The notes: generated from the sequence alone by a model not told the origin. Counted from the first letter of the stretch, positions 1 through 9,220 are shown. The stretch: DNA of 64,000 nucleotides from Neisseria bacilliformis (GCF_014055025.1 NZ_CP059571.1:1426001-1490000), one strand, 5' to 3'. Made by a program: numbers and translations.

Positions 1-1031
1 CCCTGCATGTTCGGCGGGGTCATCTGGAAGGCGGGGGTGTCGCCGCGCCCGCTTACTTTGGTAATGATGTCGCGGTCGATCAGCATATTGAGCGCGCGGC
101 GCACTTTCGGATTGTTGAACAGCACAACGCTTTCGTTCGGCTCGAGATACCAGGTGCACAGCAGGGTGGTGCGTTTGACCTGGCCGGAGAATTCCTTGTC
201 GGCAGTTTTGATCTGGTCAGTGGGGACGGCGTAGGTTACGTCCATTTCGTCGGCGCGGTAGCGGTCGAATTCCTTGCCGGTGGACAGGAATGTAGCCTCG
301 GGAATGGTAACTTTGTCCGCGTCGTAATAAGCGGGGTTTTTTTCCAGCGCGATATGGCTGTTTACGCGCCACTCTTTGAGCTTGTACGCACCGCTGGAAA
401 CGTAATTTTCCGGCTGCGTCCATTTGTCGCCGAATTTCTCGACTGTGGCGCGGTGGACGGGATAGGTGAATTGCTGAATCAGCATGTCGGGGAAATACGG
501 CACAGACGCGGTGAGCGTGAATTGCAGCGTTTTCTTGTCCAAAGCCTTCACGCCCAGCGTTTCGGGCTTGGCCTTGCCCAGCATGACTTCCTCGGCGTTG
601 ACCACTTTGCCGTCGGCCAGATAACTGGCGTAGGGCGCGCCGGTTTCAGGGTCGGTAAGGCGGCGGAAGCTGTACACGAAATCGTCGGCGGTAATCGGTT
701 CGCCGTTCGACCATTTGGCATCGCGCAGATGGAAAGTCCAGACTTTGTCGCCGTCGCTTTCCCATTTTTCCGCCAGCGCAGGAACGGTTTTGCCGGCGGC
801 GTCGGAGCCGACCAGGCCGTCCATCATTTGGCGGATGAGTGCGCCGGCGGCCATGTCGCCGCTTTTTTGCGGATCGAGCGAGCCGGGTTCGACGGCGTTG
901 CCGACGACGATGCGTTTGTAGTCCTTGCGCTCGAATTTCGAGGGCGTGATGACGGTTTCCCCGCCGCAGGCGGCAAGGGCGAGGCAGCCGGCCGCCGTCA
1001 GGGCGGTCAGGGTATATCGGTTTGCGGGCAT
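1..1031 (-). CDS. Oligopeptide ABC transporter substrate-binding lipoprotein (partial, 3' end outside window)
   Basis: Periplasmic solute-binding protein of ABC transporter family 5 (OppA/DppA/MppA type), which captures peptides and hands them to an inner-membrane permease. About 343 codons are visible; the gene runs off the left edge and would need roughly 530 for a full protein. The N terminus has a signal sequence ending in the lipobox LAAC, so it is probably a lipoprotein anchored after residue 21. The mature part contains family-typical stretches such as EPGSLDPQ, WTFHLRDAKWSNGEP and ADDFVYSFRRLTDP. A strong GAGGAG Shine-Dalgarno sits just upstream of the ATG. Family assignment is secure; the exact peptide specificity is not visible. 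Confidence 0.9.
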   Translation of the reverse strand, partial: MPANRYTLTALTAAGCLALAACGGETVITPSKFERKDYKRIVVGNAVEPGSLDPQKSGDMAAGALIRQMMDGLVGSDAAGKTVPALAEKWESDGDKVWTFHLRDAKWSNGEPITADDFVYSFRRLTDPETGAPYASYLADGKVVNAEEVMLGKAKPETLGVKALDKKTLQFTLTASVPYFPDMLIQQFTYPVHRATVEKFGDKWTQPENYVSSGAYKLKEWRVNSHIALEKNPAYYDADKVTIPEATFLSTGKEFDRYRADEMDVTYAVPTDQIKTADKEFSGQVKRTTLLCTWYLEPNESVVLFNNPKVRRALNMLIDRDIITKVSGRGDTPAFQMTPPNMQ

Positions 1032-1229
1032 AAACGCGCTCCTCTTTGCGGTTTTCTTTTTCTTCTTCGGCGGCCGCCGCGACGGGTGTTCTGTTGTGGC
1101 GTGAAGTCGGGAATGTATTTATTTTTTTACCGATTGTCAAATAGTATTATTTATCTTTAATTTTAAGTAAATTCCGGTAAGTGGGGCAGGGCGGCGGACA
1201 GGCGGACGGCGGGCGCGGCGGCGGGATTT

Positions 1230-1238
1230 TGTTAGAAT
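1230..1238 (+). promoter_or_regulatory. Extended -10 promoter of greB
   Basis: TGT followed by TAGAAT forms an extended -10 element about 27 bases before the greB ATG. No good -35 is visible. The resulting leader would be about 20 nt and consists mostly of a DUS. Confidence 0.5.
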
Positions 1239-1264
1239 CCGCCTTTTTTCAGACGGCCTCATTC

Positions 1265-1753
1265 ATGAACAACACGCCCAACTACATCACCCCCGCAGGC
1301 TGGCAGGCTTTGAAAGACGAGCTGTACAGCCTGGTAAACAAGGAACGCCCCGAGATCGTGCAGGTCGTGAACTGGGCGGCCTCCAACGGCGACCGCAGCG
1401 AAAACGGCGACTATCTCTACGGCAAACGCCGGATGCGCGAAATCGACCGCCGCATCCGTTTTCTAACCAAACGCCTCGAAGCGGCGCAGGTCATCGACCC
1501 CGAAACGCGCGAAGCCACCGACCAGGTATTTTTCGGCGCAACCGTAACCCTGCTGCGCGGCAACGGCAGCGAGCAGGTGGTGAGCATCGTAGGCATCGAC
1601 GAAACCGACGCGGCGCGAAACAAAATCTCGTGGATTTCGCCGCTGGCACGCTGCCTGATTAAAGCGCGCGAGGGCGACGCCGTCGTGCTGCGCACCCCCG
1701 AAGGCCGCGAAGACATCGAAATACTCGAAGTGGCTTACATCCGTATCGCTTAA
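1265..1753 (+). CDS. greB: Transcription elongation factor GreB
   Basis: GreB rescues backtracked RNA polymerase by stimulating transcript cleavage through the secondary channel. The 162-residue product matches the usual 158-residue length. The N-terminal coiled coil carries the acidic tip (D43, E46 in NGDRSENGDY), followed by the GreB-type basic stretch YGKRRMREIDRRIRFL that distinguishes it from GreA, and the C-terminal FKBP-like domain. The ATG at 1265 is chosen because the -10 element lies at 1233 and because protein homology starts there; a longer frame from 1181 would precede the promoter. A DUS occupies the place of a Shine-Dalgarno. It is followed by a DUS inverted-repeat terminator. 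Confidence 0.93.
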   Translation: MNNTPNYITPAGWQALKDELYSLVNKERPEIVQVVNWAASNGDRSENGDYLYGKRRMREIDRRIRFLTKRLEAAQVIDPETREATDQVFFGATVTLLRGNGSEQVVSIVGIDETDAARNKISWISPLARCLIKAREGDAVVLRTPEGREDIEILEVAYIRIA

Positions 1754-2164
1754 TCCTATCAGGCCGTCTGAAGACAGGCTTACCTGCTGCAATGGTTTTT
1801 CAGACGGCCTTCCATCATTTCTCTCTATCACTTGCTTCTTGTTTCAGAATCATATTTTCAGACGGCCTCTGATTTGAAAAAAAAAACGGTTTAAAAGCCG
1901 CCTGAAACAGCCTGTTCCATCAGTTATGCCAGTAAACCGGCAGATTTTTTCAGACGGCCTGCATCTGCGGCAGGGAAGGGTCTTACCCCTGCTTTCAGAC
2001 GGCCTGATTTAGCGCAAATAAAGTTTACTTTGCAAATATTGACAGAAAATAGCGGAGTCAAGTATAAAGCTGCCGTAACAGGCGGCTACAACGGATTACA
2101 GTCTTCCCGTCCGTGCGCCGCTTGAGGTTTTTACAAGAAAAACATCTGAAAGAGCAGAAATCCC
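1754..2164. other. Intergenic region greB-putP with several DUS
   Basis: The 411-base gap contains one forward and at least four inverted DUS copies (about 1800, 1858, 1950 and 1995). A degenerate copy, AGCCGCCTGAAA, lies near 1900. The last 120 bases before putP are AT-richer and probably hold its promoter, but no convincing -35/-10 pair could be fixed. No gene is visible. Confidence 0.6.
1761..1811 (+). terminator. DUS inverted-repeat terminator after greB
   Basis: An AG-DUS at 1761 faces an inverted DUS at 1800-1811 across a long loop, 8 bases after the greB stop. Confidence 0.5.
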
Positions 2165-3691
2165 ATGAATCCTATGTATGTTACCTTCGCGATCTATCTG
2201 ATCGCGGTTCTCCTCATCGGCCTCGCGGCTTATTTTTCCACCCGTAATTTCGACGACTATATCCTCGGCGGCCGCAGCCTCGGCCCCTTCGTTACCGCCA
2301 TGTCGGCCGGTGCGTCCGATATGTCCGGCTGGCTCCTGATGGGGCTGCCCGGCGCGGTGTATCTGAGCGGTTTGAGCGAAGCATGGATTGCCATCGGCCT
2401 GACCGTCGGCGCGTATTTCAACTGGCTGCTGGTGGCCGGACGCCTGCGCGTGCACACCGAATACGCCAACAACGCGCTGACGCTGCCGGATTACTTTTTT
2501 CACCGCTTCGGCGCCGGCGGCCATCTGATGAAGGTGGTTTCCGCGATTATTATTCTGTTTTTCTTCACCATTTACTGCGCTTCGGGCATTGTGGCCGGTG
2601 CCACGCTGTTCCAAAGCCTGTTTGAGGGCATGACTTACAACCAGGCGATGTGGCTGGGTGCGGGCGCAACCATCATCTACACCTTCTTGGGCGGCTTTTT
2701 GGCGGTGAGCTGGACGGACACCCTGCAAGCCTCGCTGATGATTTTCGCGCTGATTCTGACCCCGGTGATGGTGTATCTGGGCTTGGGCGGCGCGGAGCAG
2801 ATGGCCGCCGCCATGCAGAGCGTGGCCGCCGAAACCGGCAAACAATACGACAGCCTGCTGGCAGGCACGACTTTTGTCGGCATTGTTTCCACCGCCGCAT
2901 GGGGCTTGGGCTACTTCGGCCAACCGCACATTCTGGCGCGCTTTATGGCAGCCGAAAGCGCAAAATCGCTGGTTTCCGCCCGCCGCATCGGCATGACGTG
3001 GATGATTCTGTGCCTGGGCGGCGCGGTGGCCGTGGGCTATTTCGGCATCCCCTATTTCGGTGCGCACCCCGAGCAGGTTGCCGCCATGAAGGGCAACCAC
3101 GAGCGCGTGTTCATTGCCCTGTCCACCCTGCTGTTCAACCCGTGGATCGCCGGCGTGATTTTGAGCGCGATTCTGGCGGCGGTGATGTCCACCCTGTCCT
3201 GCCAGCTTTTGGTGTGTTCCAGCGCGATTACCGAAGACTTCTACAAAGGCTTCCTGCGCAAAAACGCGCCGCAGAAAGAGCTGGTGTGGGTTGGCCGTGT
3301 AATGGTGCTGGCGATTGCCGTGGTGTCGATTCTGATTGCCGCCGATCCGAACAGCAAAGTGCTGGGGCTGGTAGCCTACGCTTGGGCGGGCTTCGGCGCG
3401 GCTTTCGGTCCGATTGTGATTCTGTCGGTGCTGTGGAAACGCATTACCGCCTACGGTGCGCTCTCCGGCATGGTGGCCGGTGCGCTGACCGTGGTGCTGT
3501 GGGCGGAATTCGTGAAAAAACCCGCGCTGGCCGCCGGACAAAACGGTTGGACAACCGTGTATGAAATCGTCCCCGGCTTTATCGCCTGCGCACTGGTGGC
3601 CGTGATTGTGTCGCTGGCCAACAAAAAACCGTCGCAAGAAGTGCAGGAACGCTTCGCCAAAGCCGATGCCGACTACCGCGCGGCGAAATAA
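2165..3691 (+). CDS. putP: Sodium/proline symporter PutP
   Basis: Inner-membrane Na+-coupled proline importer of the SSS family, supplying PutA. The 508-residue length matches E. coli PutP (502). The sequence has about 13 hydrophobic segments and the diagnostic segment from residue 35 with LGGRSLGPFVTAMSAGASD and MSGWLLMGLPG, which holds sodium- and proline-binding residues in characterised homologues. It is followed on the same strand by putA after 343 bases containing two DUS inverted pairs, so the two genes probably have separate transcripts. Identification is near certain from the conserved N-terminal half and the putA neighbour. Confidence 0.96.
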   Translation: MNPMYVTFAIYLIAVLLIGLAAYFSTRNFDDYILGGRSLGPFVTAMSAGASDMSGWLLMGLPGAVYLSGLSEAWIAIGLTVGAYFNWLLVAGRLRVHTEYANNALTLPDYFFHRFGAGGHLMKVVSAIIILFFFTIYCASGIVAGATLFQSLFEGMTYNQAMWLGAGATIIYTFLGGFLAVSWTDTLQASLMIFALILTPVMVYLGLGGAEQMAAAMQSVAAETGKQYDSLLAGTTFVGIVSTAAWGLGYFGQPHILARFMAAESAKSLVSARRIGMTWMILCLGGAVAVGYFGIPYFGAHPEQVAAMKGNHERVFIALSTLLFNPWIAGVILSAILAAVMSTLSCQLLVCSSAITEDFYKGFLRKNAPQKELVWVGRVMVLAIAVVSILIAADPNSKVLGLVAYAWAGFGAAFGPIVILSVLWKRITAYGALSGMVAGALTVVLWAEFVKKPALAAGQNGWTTVYEIVPGFIACALVAVIVSLANKKPSQEVQERFAKADADYRAAK

Positions 3692-4034
3692 AAAACGTTC
3701 AGGCTGTCCCACCGCACGGGGCAGCCTGAAAATCCGTTTGAGGCCGTCTGAAAACCGGTTCGGCGGCCGGAAAACCGAGCCGCGCAGAAACGGCGGGAGG
3801 ATGTTTTCAGACGGCCTTTATGCTTTGCAGGCCGCCGCCGGAAAATATTTGACCCTGTGCAAACCCGCCCCGCAATCCGCTTGTTTCCGCAGGCGCGATT
3901 GGTTACGATAAAATGCGCGGCACATGGCATACGCAGCCTGATGCCGCGCCTCATGAAAAGAAGTATTTCAAACCCTTCGGACGGCCTTTGAGGCCGTCTG
4001 AAAACACTACCGAAACCTCTGGAGAACCCGAAAA
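3692..4034. other. putP-putA intergenic region
   Basis: Besides the putP terminator, this gap holds a DUS at 3741 facing an inverted DUS at 3806-3818 and another DUS pair just before putA (about 3965-4002). No ORF of credible composition is present. Confidence 0.6.
3697..3732 (+). terminator. Terminator of putP built on a king-type DUS variant
   Basis: Arms TTCAGGCTGTCCC and GGGGCAGCCTGAA pair over 13 positions with one G-U and a 7-base loop. The right arm matches the AG-kingDUS dialect (AGGCAGCCTGAA) in 11 of 12 positions, unlike the AG-DUS used everywhere else. Confidence 0.6.
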
Positions 4035-7000
4035 ATGTTCGATTTTGCCTTTCCGACACAAACCCCTCTGCGCCAAGCCGTAACCGATGCCTACCGCCGC
4101 GACGAAATCGAAGCGGTAAACGACATGCTGCAACGCGCGCAAATGAGCGACGAAGAACGCAAAAACGCCGACGAACTCGCCCGCCGCCTCGTAACCCAGG
4201 TTCGCGCCAACCGCACCAAAGCCAGCGGCGTGGACGCGCTGATGCACGAATTTTCCCTGTCCAGCGAAGAGGGTGTCGCCCTGATGTGCCTGGCCGAAGC
4301 CCTGCTGCGCATCCCCGACAAAGAAACCCGCAACAAACTGATTCAGGACAAACTCTCCGAAGGCAACTGGAAAAGCCACTTGGGCAACAGCCCGTCCATG
4401 TTCGTCAACGCCGCCGCATGGGGTCTGCTGATTACCGGCAAACTCACCACTCCCACCAGCGATGACTCCCTCGGCTCCGCGCTTACCCGCCTCTTGGGCA
4501 AAGGCGGCGAACCGATGATCCGCAAAGGCATGGACTACGCCATGCGCATGCTGGGCAAACAGTTCGTAACCGGCCAAACCATCGAAGAAGCCCTGCAAAA
4601 CGGCAAAGAGCGCGAAAAAATGGGCTACCGCTATTCCTTCGACATGCTCGGCGAAGCCGCGATGACCGAAGCCGACGCCGACCGTTATTTCAAAGACTAT
4701 GTGGACGCCATCCACGCCATCGGCAAAGACGCGGCAGGGCAGGGCGTATATGAAGGCAACGGCATTTCCGTCAAACTCTCCGCCATCCACCCGCGCTATT
4801 CCCGCGCCCAGCACGACCGCGTAATGAAAGAGCTGCTGCCGCGCCTGAAAGAGCTGTATCTCCTTGGCAAACAATACAATATCGGTATCAACATCGACGC
4901 GGAAGAAGCCAACCGCCTCGAACTCTCCCTCGACCTGATGGAAGGCTTGGTGTCCGATCCCGATCTGGCCGGCTACAACGGCATTGGTTTCGTGGTGCAG
5001 GCGTATCAGAAACGCTGCCCCTTCGTTATCGACTACCTGATCGACCTTGCCCGCCGCAACAACCAGAAACTGATGGTTCGCCTGGTCAAAGGCGCGTACT
5101 GGGACAGCGAAATCAAATGGGCGCAGGTGGACGGCATGGACGGCTACCCGCTCTACACCCGCAAAGTCCACACCGACATTTCCTATCTGGCCTGCGCCCG
5201 CAAACTGCTGGACGCGCAAGACGCCATATTCCCCCAGTTCGCCACCCACAACGCCTACACGCTGGCCGCCATCTACCAAATGGGCAAAGGCAAGGATTTC
5301 GAGCACCAATGCCTGCACGGCATGGGCGAAACCCTGTACGACCAGGTTGTCGGCCCGCAGAACCTCGGCCGCCGCGTGCGCGTGTACGCCCCCGTCGGCA
5401 CACACGAAACTCTCTTGGCCTATCTGGTGCGCCGCCTGCTGGAAAACGGCGCGAACACCTCCTTCGTCAACCAAATCGTCGACGAAAACATCAGCATCGA
5501 CCAGCTTATCCAAAGCCCGTTTGAAACCATCGCGCAAGAAGGCATCCACCTGCACCCCGCGCTGCCGCTGCCGCGCAACCTTTACGGCGAAGGCCGTCTG
5601 AATTCGCGCGGCGTGGATTTGAGCAATGAAAACGTCTTGCAGCAGTTGCAGGCCGACATGAACGCCGCCGCCGCCGGGAAGTTTCAGGCGGCCTCCATCA
5701 TCAACGGCAAAGCCCGCGCCGCGCAGCCCGAAAGCGAAGTGAAAAACCCCGCCGACCACAGCGACATCGTCGGCACAGTCAGCTTCGCCGATGCCGACAC
5801 CGCCAAAGAAGCCGTCGCTGCCGCCGTGGCCGCGCAGAAAACCTGGGGCAGCACCCCCGCCACCGAACGCGCCGCTGCCCTGCGCCGCTTCGCCGACCTG
5901 CTCGAACAGCACACCCCCGCGCTGATGATGCTTGCCGTGCGCGAAGCCGGCAAAACCCTGAACAACGCCATCGCCGAAGTGCGCGAAGCCGTTGATTTCT
6001 GCCGCTACTACGCCGACCAGGCCGAAGAAGTCATCAAAGACACCCCTGCCGTCGGCACCATTGTCGCCATCAGCCCGTGGAACTTCCCGCTGGCCATCTT
6101 CACCGGCGAAGTCGTCGCCGCGCTGGCCGCAGGCAACACCGTCGTCGCCAAACCCGCCGAGCAGACCAACCTCATCGCCCACTACGCCGTCAAACTGATG
6201 CACGAGGCCGGCATCCCCGCCCAAGCCCTGCAACTGGTGCTCGGCGCAGGCGAAGTCGGCGCGGCGCTCACGCAGGACGAACGTATCGGCGGCGTGATTT
6301 TTACCGGCTCCACCGAAGTCGCCCGCCTCATCAACCAAACCCTGGCCAAACGCAGCGACAACACCGTGCTGATTGCCGAAACCGGCGGACAGAACGCCAT
6401 GATTGTGGACTCCACCGCCCTGCCCGAGCAGGTGTGCGCCGACGTCATCAACTCCGCCTTCGACAGCGCGGGACAACGCTGCTCCGCCCTGCGCATCCTC
6501 TGCGTACAGGAAGACGTGGCCGACCACATGATCACCATGATCAAAGGCGCGATGGACGAACTGGTTGTCGGCAATCCCAAGCACCTCAACACCGACGTCG
6601 GCCCCGTCATCGATGCCGAAGCGCAGCAGAACCTGCTCGCCCACATCAACAAAATGAAAGGCTCGGCCAAGTCCTACCACGAAGTCAAAACCGCGCCCGA
6701 CGTCAACCCAGAAAATGCCACCTTCGTCTGCCCGATTCTGTTTGAACTGAACGACTTGGGCGAATTGCAACGCGAAGTGTTCGGCCCCGTGCTGCACGTC
6801 GTCCGCTACCGCGTCGGCGAGCTTGACAGCCTGCTCGACCAAATCAACAGCAAAGGCTACGCGCTCACCCACGGCATCCACAGCCGCATCGACAGCACCG
6901 TGGAACACATCCGCAGCCGCATCGAAGCGGGCAACGTCTATGTCAACCGCAACATCGTCGGCGCAGTGGTCGGTGTACAGCCCTTCGGCGGCCACGGCCT

Positions 7001-7643
7001 CTCCGGCACCGGCCCCAAAGCAGGCGGCCCCTTCTACCTGCAACGCCTCAGCCGCCTTGCCAACTGGGTACAGCCCGAACTCACCCAACCCGGCCGGGCC
7101 GACGAAGCCGCGCTGAAAAAACTGGAAACCCTGCTGCACGGCCTGCCGCTGACCCAGGAGCAGAAACTTGCCGCCGCCGCCGCACTCGGCCAGGCACGCT
7201 TCCGCACCCTGCGTCTGGCCGAAGCCCTGCTCACCGGCCCAACCGGCGAAACCAACGCCGCCGTATGGCGCGCCCCCAAACGCGTCTGGGTGCACGGCGG
7301 CGACCTCGCCCGCAGTTTTGCCGCGCTGGCCCAGCTGGCCGCCTCCGGCATCCAAACCGTCGTTGAAACCGGCCACCCGCTTGCCGCGCACGCCGACGCA
7401 TTGGGCGAACTGCTCCTCGTCAGCAGCCAGCCCGAAACCAGCGGTGCCGTCCACGTTGCCGCGCTCGATGCGCTGGGCAGCGAACGCAAGCAGAAACTGG
7501 CCGCCGGCAGCGGCGCGCTCGTCCGCATCCTGCCCTCCGAACACGGCTTGGACGTTCTGCAAGTGTTCGAGGAAATCTCGTGCAGCATCAACACCACCGC
7601 CGCAGGCGGCAACGCCAGCCTGATGGCCATGGGCGACGACTGA
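4035..7643 (+). CDS. putA: Bifunctional proline dehydrogenase / delta-1-pyrroline-5-carboxylate dehydrogenase PutA
   Basis: Oxidises proline to glutamate in two steps: an FAD proline dehydrogenase barrel (roughly residues 80-480; KGAYWDSEIKWAQ near 352) and an NAD-dependent aldehyde dehydrogenase (roughly 540-1010; ISPWNFPL near 679, catalytic Cys816 in GQRCSA). The remaining C-terminal 190 residues correspond to the ALDH-superfamily-like domain of long (type B) PutAs. The protein is 1202 residues and begins directly with the alpha-helical arm. The ribbon-helix-helix DNA-binding domain of the 1320-residue E. coli enzyme is absent, so it should not act as its own repressor. The product feeds glutamate to the TCA cycle and electrons to the quinone pool. 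A DUS is embedded in frame near 5590. Confidence 0.97.
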   Translation: MFDFAFPTQTPLRQAVTDAYRRDEIEAVNDMLQRAQMSDEERKNADELARRLVTQVRANRTKASGVDALMHEFSLSSEEGVALMCLAEALLRIPDKETRNKLIQDKLSEGNWKSHLGNSPSMFVNAAAWGLLITGKLTTPTSDDSLGSALTRLLGKGGEPMIRKGMDYAMRMLGKQFVTGQTIEEALQNGKEREKMGYRYSFDMLGEAAMTEADADRYFKDYVDAIHAIGKDAAGQGVYEGNGISVKLSAIHPRYSRAQHDRVMKELLPRLKELYLLGKQYNIGINIDAEEANRLELSLDLMEGLVSDPDLAGYNGIGFVVQAYQKRCPFVIDYLIDLARRNNQKLMVRLVKGAYWDSEIKWAQVDGMDGYPLYTRKVHTDISYLACARKLLDAQDAIFPQFATHNAYTLAAIYQMGKGKDFEHQCLHGMGETLYDQVVGPQNLGRRVRVYAPVGTHETLLAYLVRRLLENGANTSFVNQIVDENISIDQLIQSPFETIAQEGIHLHPALPLPRNLYGEGRLNSRGVDLSNENVLQQLQADMNAAAAGKFQAASIINGKARAAQPESEVKNPADHSDIVGTVSFADADTAKEAVAAAVAAQKTWGSTPATERAAALRRFADLLEQHTPALMMLAVREAGKTLNNAIAEVREAVDFCRYYADQAEEVIKDTPAVGTIVAISPWNFPLAIFTGEVVAALAAGNTVVAKPAEQTNLIAHYAVKLMHEAGIPAQALQLVLGAGEVGAALTQDERIGGVIFTGSTEVARLINQTLAKRSDNTVLIAETGGQNAMIVDSTALPEQVCADVINSAFDSAGQRCSALRILCVQEDVADHMITMIKGAMDELVVGNPKHLNTDVGPVIDAEAQQNLLAHINKMKGSAKSYHEVKTAPDVNPENATFVCPILFELNDLGELQREVFGPVLHVVRYRVGELDSLLDQINSKGYALTHGIHSRIDSTVEHIRSRIEAGNVYVNRNIVGAVVGVQPFGGHGLSGTGPKAGGPFYLQRLSRLANWVQPELTQPGRADEAALKKLETLLHGLPLTQEQKLAAAAALGQARFRTLRLAEALLTGPTGETNAAVWRAPKRVWVHGGDLARSFAALAQLAASGIQTVVETGHPLAAHADALGELLLVSSQPETSGAVHVAALDALGSERKQKLAAGSGALVRILPSEHGLDVLQVFEEISCSINTTAAGGNASLMAMGDD

Positions 7644-7664
7644 TGTAGCCTGAATTTGCAGCAA

Positions 7665-7697
7665 AAAGGCCGTCTGAAAACTTTTCAGACGGCCTTT
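7665..7697 (+). terminator. DUS inverted-repeat terminator after putA
   Basis: Two facing DUS copies with AAA/TTT extensions form a stem of about 14 bp with a 3-base loop, 22 bases after the putA stop, followed by T-rich sequence. Confidence 0.75.
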
Positions 7698-7702
7698 AAA
7701 CG

Positions 7703-7810
7703 TATAGCAGCATTTAATGCAGGCCGGGTTAAGCCCGGCTGACTTGCTATTTCCCCGATATTTTTTCCCCGTTATTTTGCCGGGCTGAAGCCCGGCCTGC
7801 ATCCGCTATA
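7703..7810. mobile_element. Correia-like miniature element with REP core (copy 1)
   Basis: A 108-bp segment begins TATAGCAG and ends TCCGCTATA. It encloses two inverted GCCGGGCT/AGCCCGGC palindromes (7718-7740 and 7779-7801) separated by a spacer containing CCGATATTTT. Size, TATAG ends and TA boundaries resemble Correia repeats. The core is shared with the copies at 21376 and 37674. Confidence 0.6.
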
Positions 7811-7845
7811 TAGCAAACCGAGCCACCATCAGGCACAAGTAGCAG

Positions 7846-7882
7846 AGGCCGTCTGAAAAACATTCAAACTTTCAGACGGCCT
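7846..7882. repeat. DUS inverted pair upstream of cca
   Basis: A DUS at 7846 faces an inverted copy ending at 7881. The right arm lies directly against the cca -10 element, so it precedes the promoter rather than ending a gene. Confidence 0.6.
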
Positions 7883-7887
7883 TTCAG

Positions 7888-7893
7888 TATAAT
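7888..7893 (+). promoter_or_regulatory. -10 element of cca
   Basis: TATAAT lies 38 bases before the cca ATG and immediately after a DUS; no clear -35 is visible. Confidence 0.5.
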
Positions 7894-7930
7894 CGACACC
7901 ATTCTTATCTGATAAAATAAAAGGCAAAAC

Positions 7931-9169
7931 ATGGAAACCTATCTCGTCGGCGGCGCGGTGCGCGACGCACTGCTCGGCCTCGAAGTGAAAGACCGCGACT
8001 GGGTGGTGGTCGGCAGCGATGCCCGCACACTGCTCAGCCAAGGCTACAAACCCGTCGGCCGCGACTTCCCCGTCTTCCTCCACCCGCTCACCCGCGAAGA
8101 ATTCGCCCTCGCCCGCACCGAGCGCAAAACCGGCAAAGGATACAGCGGCTTCTCCTGCTACGCCGCCCCCGACGTAACCCTCGAACAAGACCTGATACGC
8201 CGCGACCTCACCATCAACGCCATGGCGCAGGATGCAGACGGCCGCATCATCGACCCCTTCGGCGGACAGGCCGACCTGCGCGGCAAAATCCTGCGCCACG
8301 TTTCCCCCGCCTTCGCCGAAGACCCCGTCCGCATCCTGCGCACCGCCCGCTTCGCCGCCCGCTACGGATTCGCCGTCGCCCCCGAAACCATGAGTCTGAT
8401 GCGCGGCATGGTAGAAAGCGGCGAAGCCCGCGCCCTTGTGCCCGAACGCGTTTGGAAAGAGCTTGCCCGAGGACTGATGGAAGATCATCCCGAACGCATG
8501 ATCGAAGTGCTGCGCGAATGCGGCGCGCTCAAAGTCGCCCTGCCCGAAGTGGACGCACTCTTCGGCGTGCCGCAGCGCGCCGACTACCACCCCGAAATCG
8601 ACAGCGGCATCCACACCCTGCTCACCCTGCGCCGCGCCGCCGCCCTCGGCCTCACCCTGCCCGAACGCTACGCCGCCCTGCTGCACGACCTAGGCAAAGC
8701 CCGCACTCCCGCCGAAATCCTGCCGCGCCACCACGGCCACGACCTCGCCGGCGTCGAACCCGTCCAAGCCGTCAACACCCGCCTGCGCGTCCCCAAAGCC
8801 TGTGCCGAACTGGCCGAATCCGTCTGCCGCTGGCACATCATGCTGCACAGCGTCAAAACCCTGCGCGGCAAAACCGTCCTCAACGTTTTGCAGCGCACCG
8901 ACGCCTTCCGCCGCCCCGAACGCTTCCGCATGATGCTCAACGTCTGCCTGGCCGACACCCAAGGCAGGCAGGGCAAAGAAAACGAAGCCTACCCCCAGTC
9001 CGCCCACTGGCTCGCCCTGCTCGAAGCCGCCGACAGCGTGGATGCCGCCGCCGTTATCTCCGAGCGCAAACACAAATGCAAACCCGGCTGGATACCCGAA
9101 GCCATCCACCTCGCCCGTTTGGAAAAAATCGACCTGATACACGAGCCCTACCGCAAACAGGCCGTCTGA
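7931..9169 (+). CDS. cca: Multifunctional CCA tRNA nucleotidyltransferase
   Basis: Adds or repairs the 3' CCA of tRNAs without a template. The 412-residue product equals the E. coli length. Class II nucleotidyltransferase signature GGAVRDALLG is at residues 7-16 and the metal-binding D21 and D23 are in KDRDWVVVG. The neck motif RRDLTINAMA follows, and the HD phosphohydrolase domain has LLHDLGKA near 255, marking the bacterial multifunctional type with phosphatase and phosphodiesterase activity. The stop codon is the TGA inside a DUS, giving the C terminus KQAV. Preceded by a TATAAT at 7888 and a weak AAAGG ribosome site. Confidence 0.97.
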   Translation: METYLVGGAVRDALLGLEVKDRDWVVVGSDARTLLSQGYKPVGRDFPVFLHPLTREEFALARTERKTGKGYSGFSCYAAPDVTLEQDLIRRDLTINAMAQDADGRIIDPFGGQADLRGKILRHVSPAFAEDPVRILRTARFAARYGFAVAPETMSLMRGMVESGEARALVPERVWKELARGLMEDHPERMIEVLRECGALKVALPEVDALFGVPQRADYHPEIDSGIHTLLTLRRAAALGLTLPERYAALLHDLGKARTPAEILPRHHGHDLAGVEPVQAVNTRLRVPKACAELAESVCRWHIMLHSVKTLRGKTVLNVLQRTDAFRRPERFRMMLNVCLADTQGRQGKENEAYPQSAHWLALLEAADSVDAAAVISERKHKCKPGWIPEAIHLARLEKIDLIHEPYRKQAV

Positions 9170-9220
9170 AAACGCGGCTTGGCCGCAGCCGAAACCGCAA
9201 AGCGTATTTTCAGACGGCCT
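9159..9220 (+). terminator. DUS inverted pair overlapping the cca stop
   Basis: The DUS at 9159 includes the cca stop codon and faces an inverted DUS at 9209-9220; the loop is about 38 bases. Confidence 0.55.

Noticed and set aside
2096-3712. 538-codon minus-strand frame opposite putP
   Set aside because: Antisense shadow; the true plus-strand product is a full-length PutP.
3951-7802. 1283-codon open frame on the minus strand opposite putA
   Set aside because: It is the antisense shadow of putA, produced by strong third-position GC bias; its translation is Gly/Ala/Val/Phe-rich low complexity without any domain.
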